A stretch of DNA of 6,692 nt, taken from assembly GCA_030951095.1 (NCBI GenBank), contig JAUZQI010000166.1, positions 1 to 6,692 on the forward strand. Reading direction: 5' to 3'. A program made the translations under genes and the position numbers. Under the pieces are notes generated by a model, which did no database searches, was not told the origin of the DNA, and saw only the letters and a program-made list of their open reading frames with translations. Within the stretch, counting starts at the first letter, position 1. Every line of letters starts with the position of its first letter. The stretch comes from Mariprofundus sp. GTDB lineage: Bacteria; Pseudomonadota; Zetaproteobacteria; Mariprofundales; Mariprofundaceae. This document shows positions 5,468 to 6,692 of the stretch, one piece after another.

Positions 5468-6068
5468 GAATGCCTCCAAACATATGTTGATCGACCAGTG
5501 CGCATAGAATATGCAGACAGGTGATATGCATTTCCTGAATACGCGGCGTGGACGGGTGTGAAATATTAAGGTGAAGCTTTGCATGCGCACTGCGGCCCAG
5601 AGCGCCGCCGTCTTTGCCGGTCAGGGCAATGATTTGCATGCCGGCGGTAGCGGCAGCATCGGCAGCGGCTACAACATTTTCTGAATCGCCGCTGGTGGAG
5701 ATCGCCAGCAACAGGTCACCCGGGCACCCCAGTGCTTCAACCTGTCTGGAAAACACCTGCGCAAAGGAAAAATCATTGGCGATGCTGGTAATGACTGATG
5801 CATCATGGGTTAACGCTACAGCGGCCATACCGGGCCGGTTGACTTCAAAACGGTTGACCAGTTCTGCAGCAAAATGCTGGGCATCAGCTGCTGAACCACC
5901 ATTGCCGCAGGCCAATACTTTGCCACCATTTTTCAGGCAGGTGACAATAGCATTGGCTGCATCCTGCAGTGGTTCGGCCAGCTGTTTCAGACACTGTCGG
6001 CGCAGCTCAATTCCCTCAGTAAAGGCCTGCTCAATCAAAGGGTACGCGTTCTGCTGACTGCTGTTCAC
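5457..6068 (-). CDS. gmhA: SIS-domain protein, phosphoheptose isomerase GmhA / DiaA family
   Basis: This 203-residue sugar-isomerase (SIS) protein has an N-terminal helix, LACGNGGSAADAQHFAAEL (52-70), IANDFSF, LLAISTSGDS (119-129), ALTGKDGG (148-155) and RIQEMHI (176-182). GmhA converts sedoheptulose 7-phosphate to D-glycero-D-manno-heptose 7-phosphate in the cytoplasm. The acidic and histidine residues matching the GmhA active site are present (Glu69 in AAEL, His181 in QEMH), and rfaE2 of the same pathway lies in the operon, so GmhA activity is favoured. Position beside yraN and the C-terminal CALVDQHMF segment instead recall DiaA, the DnaA-binding paralogue in E. coli. The start is GTG at 6068, overlapping the yraN stop as GTGA, with GGAGG ten bases upstream inside yraN. 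One protein may serve both roles, which is inference. Confidence 0.85.
   Translation of the reverse strand: MNSSQQNAYPLIEQAFTEGIELRRQCLKQLAEPLQDAANAIVTCLKNGGKVLACGNGGSAADAQHFAAELVNRFEVNRPGMAAVALTHDASVITSIANDFSFAQVFSRQVEALGCPGDLLLAISTSGDSENVVAAADAAATAGMQIIALTGKDGGALGRSAHAKLHLNISHPSTPRIQEMHITCLHILCALVDQHMFGGIHDH
5473..5477 (-). promoter_or_regulatory. Ribosome binding site of the deoxyhypusine-synthase-like gene
   Basis: On the minus strand GGAGG lies five bases before the ATG at 5467 and is embedded in the last codons of the gmhA/diaA gene (coding Gly-Gly). It decides the start of the downstream gene. Confidence 0.75.
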
Positions 6069-6427
6069 CTGATAATATCCTCCATGTGTTCAATGCGTGG
6101 AGGTACCCACGCCGGTAAGCCGACTCTAGGGGTCAGGATGATTAAATCAAAGCGGCATTGACAGTTGTTGTGGTTCGGATGCCGGCTCAACCATATTTCA
6201 GCTGCCGATCGCAGGCGGCCACATTTGTCCGGATGCATTGCCAGCAAGCTTGATTCACGCGACTGATGCGCTTTGACTTCAACAAAAACAATCATATCAC
6301 CGCGCTGTGCGACAATATCAAGTTCGCCGCGCCCAAGCCGTATATTTCGTTCCAGAACAGTATATCCCCGTTGCTGCAGATAACGGGTTGCTTGCTCTTC
6401 TCCCCGTTGCCCCAGTTTTGTGCTCAT
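6065..6427 (-). CDS. yraN: YraN / UPF0102 family endonuclease-like protein
   Basis: The 120-residue protein matches the UPF0102 family. It has LGQRGEEQATRYLQQRGYTVLERNIR at the start, GRGELDIVAQRGDMIVFVEVKAH (32-54), and a C-terminal CRFDLIIL strand. Glu10, Glu35, Asp37, Glu50 and Lys52 form the ED...ExK arrangement of the restriction-endonuclease-like fold, suggesting metal-dependent nuclease chemistry, although no accepted physiological role is established for YraN. It starts ten bases after the rsmI stop without a clear Shine-Dalgarno, and its stop overlaps the GTG of the next gene as GTGA, so it is in the middle of a tightly packed operon. The length and all core motifs look intact. Confidence 0.92.
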   Translation of the reverse strand: MSTKLGQRGEEQATRYLQQRGYTVLERNIRLGRGELDIVAQRGDMIVFVEVKAHQSRESSLLAMHPDKCGRLRSAAEIWLSRHPNHNNCQCRFDLIILTPRVGLPAWVPPRIEHMEDIIR

Positions 6428-6437
6428 TGAGCTGCAT

Positions 6438-6692
6438 TCATGAACGGCTAGTAATCAGCGCATAGACACGCGATTTGTTGATGCCCAGCGTGTGGGCAAC
6501 TGCTTTGGCACGTGCAGACGGGGGCAATGCCTGCATGGATGGATCGGCCAGACAGTCAGTAATTTGCTGGTCGGTGAGTTCAATGGTTTCGTCGCTGGCC
6601 GGGCCGATCAACAATACGATTTCCCCGCGCGGGGGATGCTGTTCGAAATGAGCTATCAATTCATCGGCATGTCCACGGACAAACTCTTCATG
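6438..6692 (-). CDS. rsmI: 16S rRNA 2'-O-methyltransferase RsmI, C-terminal part only
   Basis: The frame enters at the right edge and ends at TGA (6438-6440), giving 84 residues. It begins HEEFVRGHADELIAHFEQHP and continues PRGEIVLLIGPA, which match the end of the methyltransferase domain of RsmI (the LTKLHEEF.RG and RGE.VL.. blocks). A short helix-turn-helix-like tail follows, LPPSARAKAVAHTLGINKSRVYALI, as in full-length RsmI. RsmI (YraL) methylates the 2'-hydroxyl of C1402 in 16S rRNA using S-adenosylmethionine. The catalytic N-terminal domain is outside the window. The neighbour yraN and the downstream dolP support the assignment. The TTG at 6659 is not a true start; the family match continues upstream of it to the edge. 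Confidence 0.9.
   Translation of the reverse strand, partial: HEEFVRGHADELIAHFEQHPPRGEIVLLIGPASDETIELTDQQITDCLADPSMQALPPSARAKAVAHTLGINKSRVYALITSRS

Noticed and set aside
4514..5590. Longer version of the deoxyhypusine-synthase-like gene starting at 5590
   Set aside because: The extra 41 codons lie inside the gmhA/diaA gene in another frame, and GGAGG five bases before the ATG at 5467 marks the real start.
5614..6057. Plus-strand open frame of 147 codons opposite gmhA/diaA
   Set aside because: It is the antisense shadow of a well-supported gene; its Ala/Ser-rich composition mirrors the gmhA codons and it has no ribosome binding site or family match.
1..6692. CRISPR, mobile element, tRNA, prophage or toxin-antitoxin content
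   Set aside because: No direct-repeat array, transposase motif, inverted terminal repeat, tRNA-like fold or small toxin/antitoxin pair was seen; coding density is almost complete with housekeeping and envelope genes.

Overview
The window looks like ordinary chromosome from a Gram-negative proteobacterium. It carries two outer-membrane or periplasmic lipoproteins, a periplasmic c-type cytochrome, TlpA-type and cyclophilin-type exported proteins, two ADP-heptose (LPS core) biosynthesis genes, and the rsmI-yraN-(gmhA/diaA)-dolP neighbourhood known from beta- and gammaproteobacteria. G+C looks close to one half by eye. The class cannot be fixed from the sequence alone; a zetaproteobacterium or a beta/gamma lineage would fit. 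No phage, transposon, CRISPR, tRNA or rRNA sequence was seen, and there is no gene-free stretch longer than about 60 bases.

Two convergent gene strings meet at 3447-3450. The plus-strand string (2-3450) runs: the C-terminal part of a small monohaem cytochrome c, a TlpA/ResA-like thioredoxin, a methionine-rich lipoprotein of unknown function, the SRP receptor FtsY, a small cupin, and an exported cyclophilin interrupted by an in-frame TGA. The first three genes overlap or nearly touch and fit a small export or cytochrome-maturation set. ftsY and the cupin follow with short gaps.

The minus-strand string (6692 down to 3447) is very tightly packed: rsmI (3' part only), yraN, a SIS-domain GmhA/DiaA protein, a remote deoxyhypusine-synthase-like protein, the dual-BON lipoprotein DolP, and a standalone HldE C-terminal-type heptose-1-phosphate adenylyltransferase. 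Two junctions are 4-base GTGA overlaps, one is an 11-base overlap with a strong internal ribosome binding site, and the largest gap is 15 bases, so this is almost certainly one operon. It joins 16S rRNA methylation, an endonuclease-fold protein, heptose synthesis and outer-membrane integrity.

The points most worth a second look are: the premature TGA in the cyclophilin together with substitutions in its first strand; a Thr-to-Pro change in the otherwise near-invariant DTAGR motif of FtsY; the deoxyhypusine-synthase-like gene, apparently without the catalytic lysine, inserted between gmhA/diaA and dolP; the hybrid GmhA/DiaA character of the SIS protein; and the methionine-rich lipoprotein beside TlpA and a cytochrome. 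No clearly new multi-gene system was found; the nearest candidate is the heptose operon with the deoxyhypusine-synthase-like insertion.
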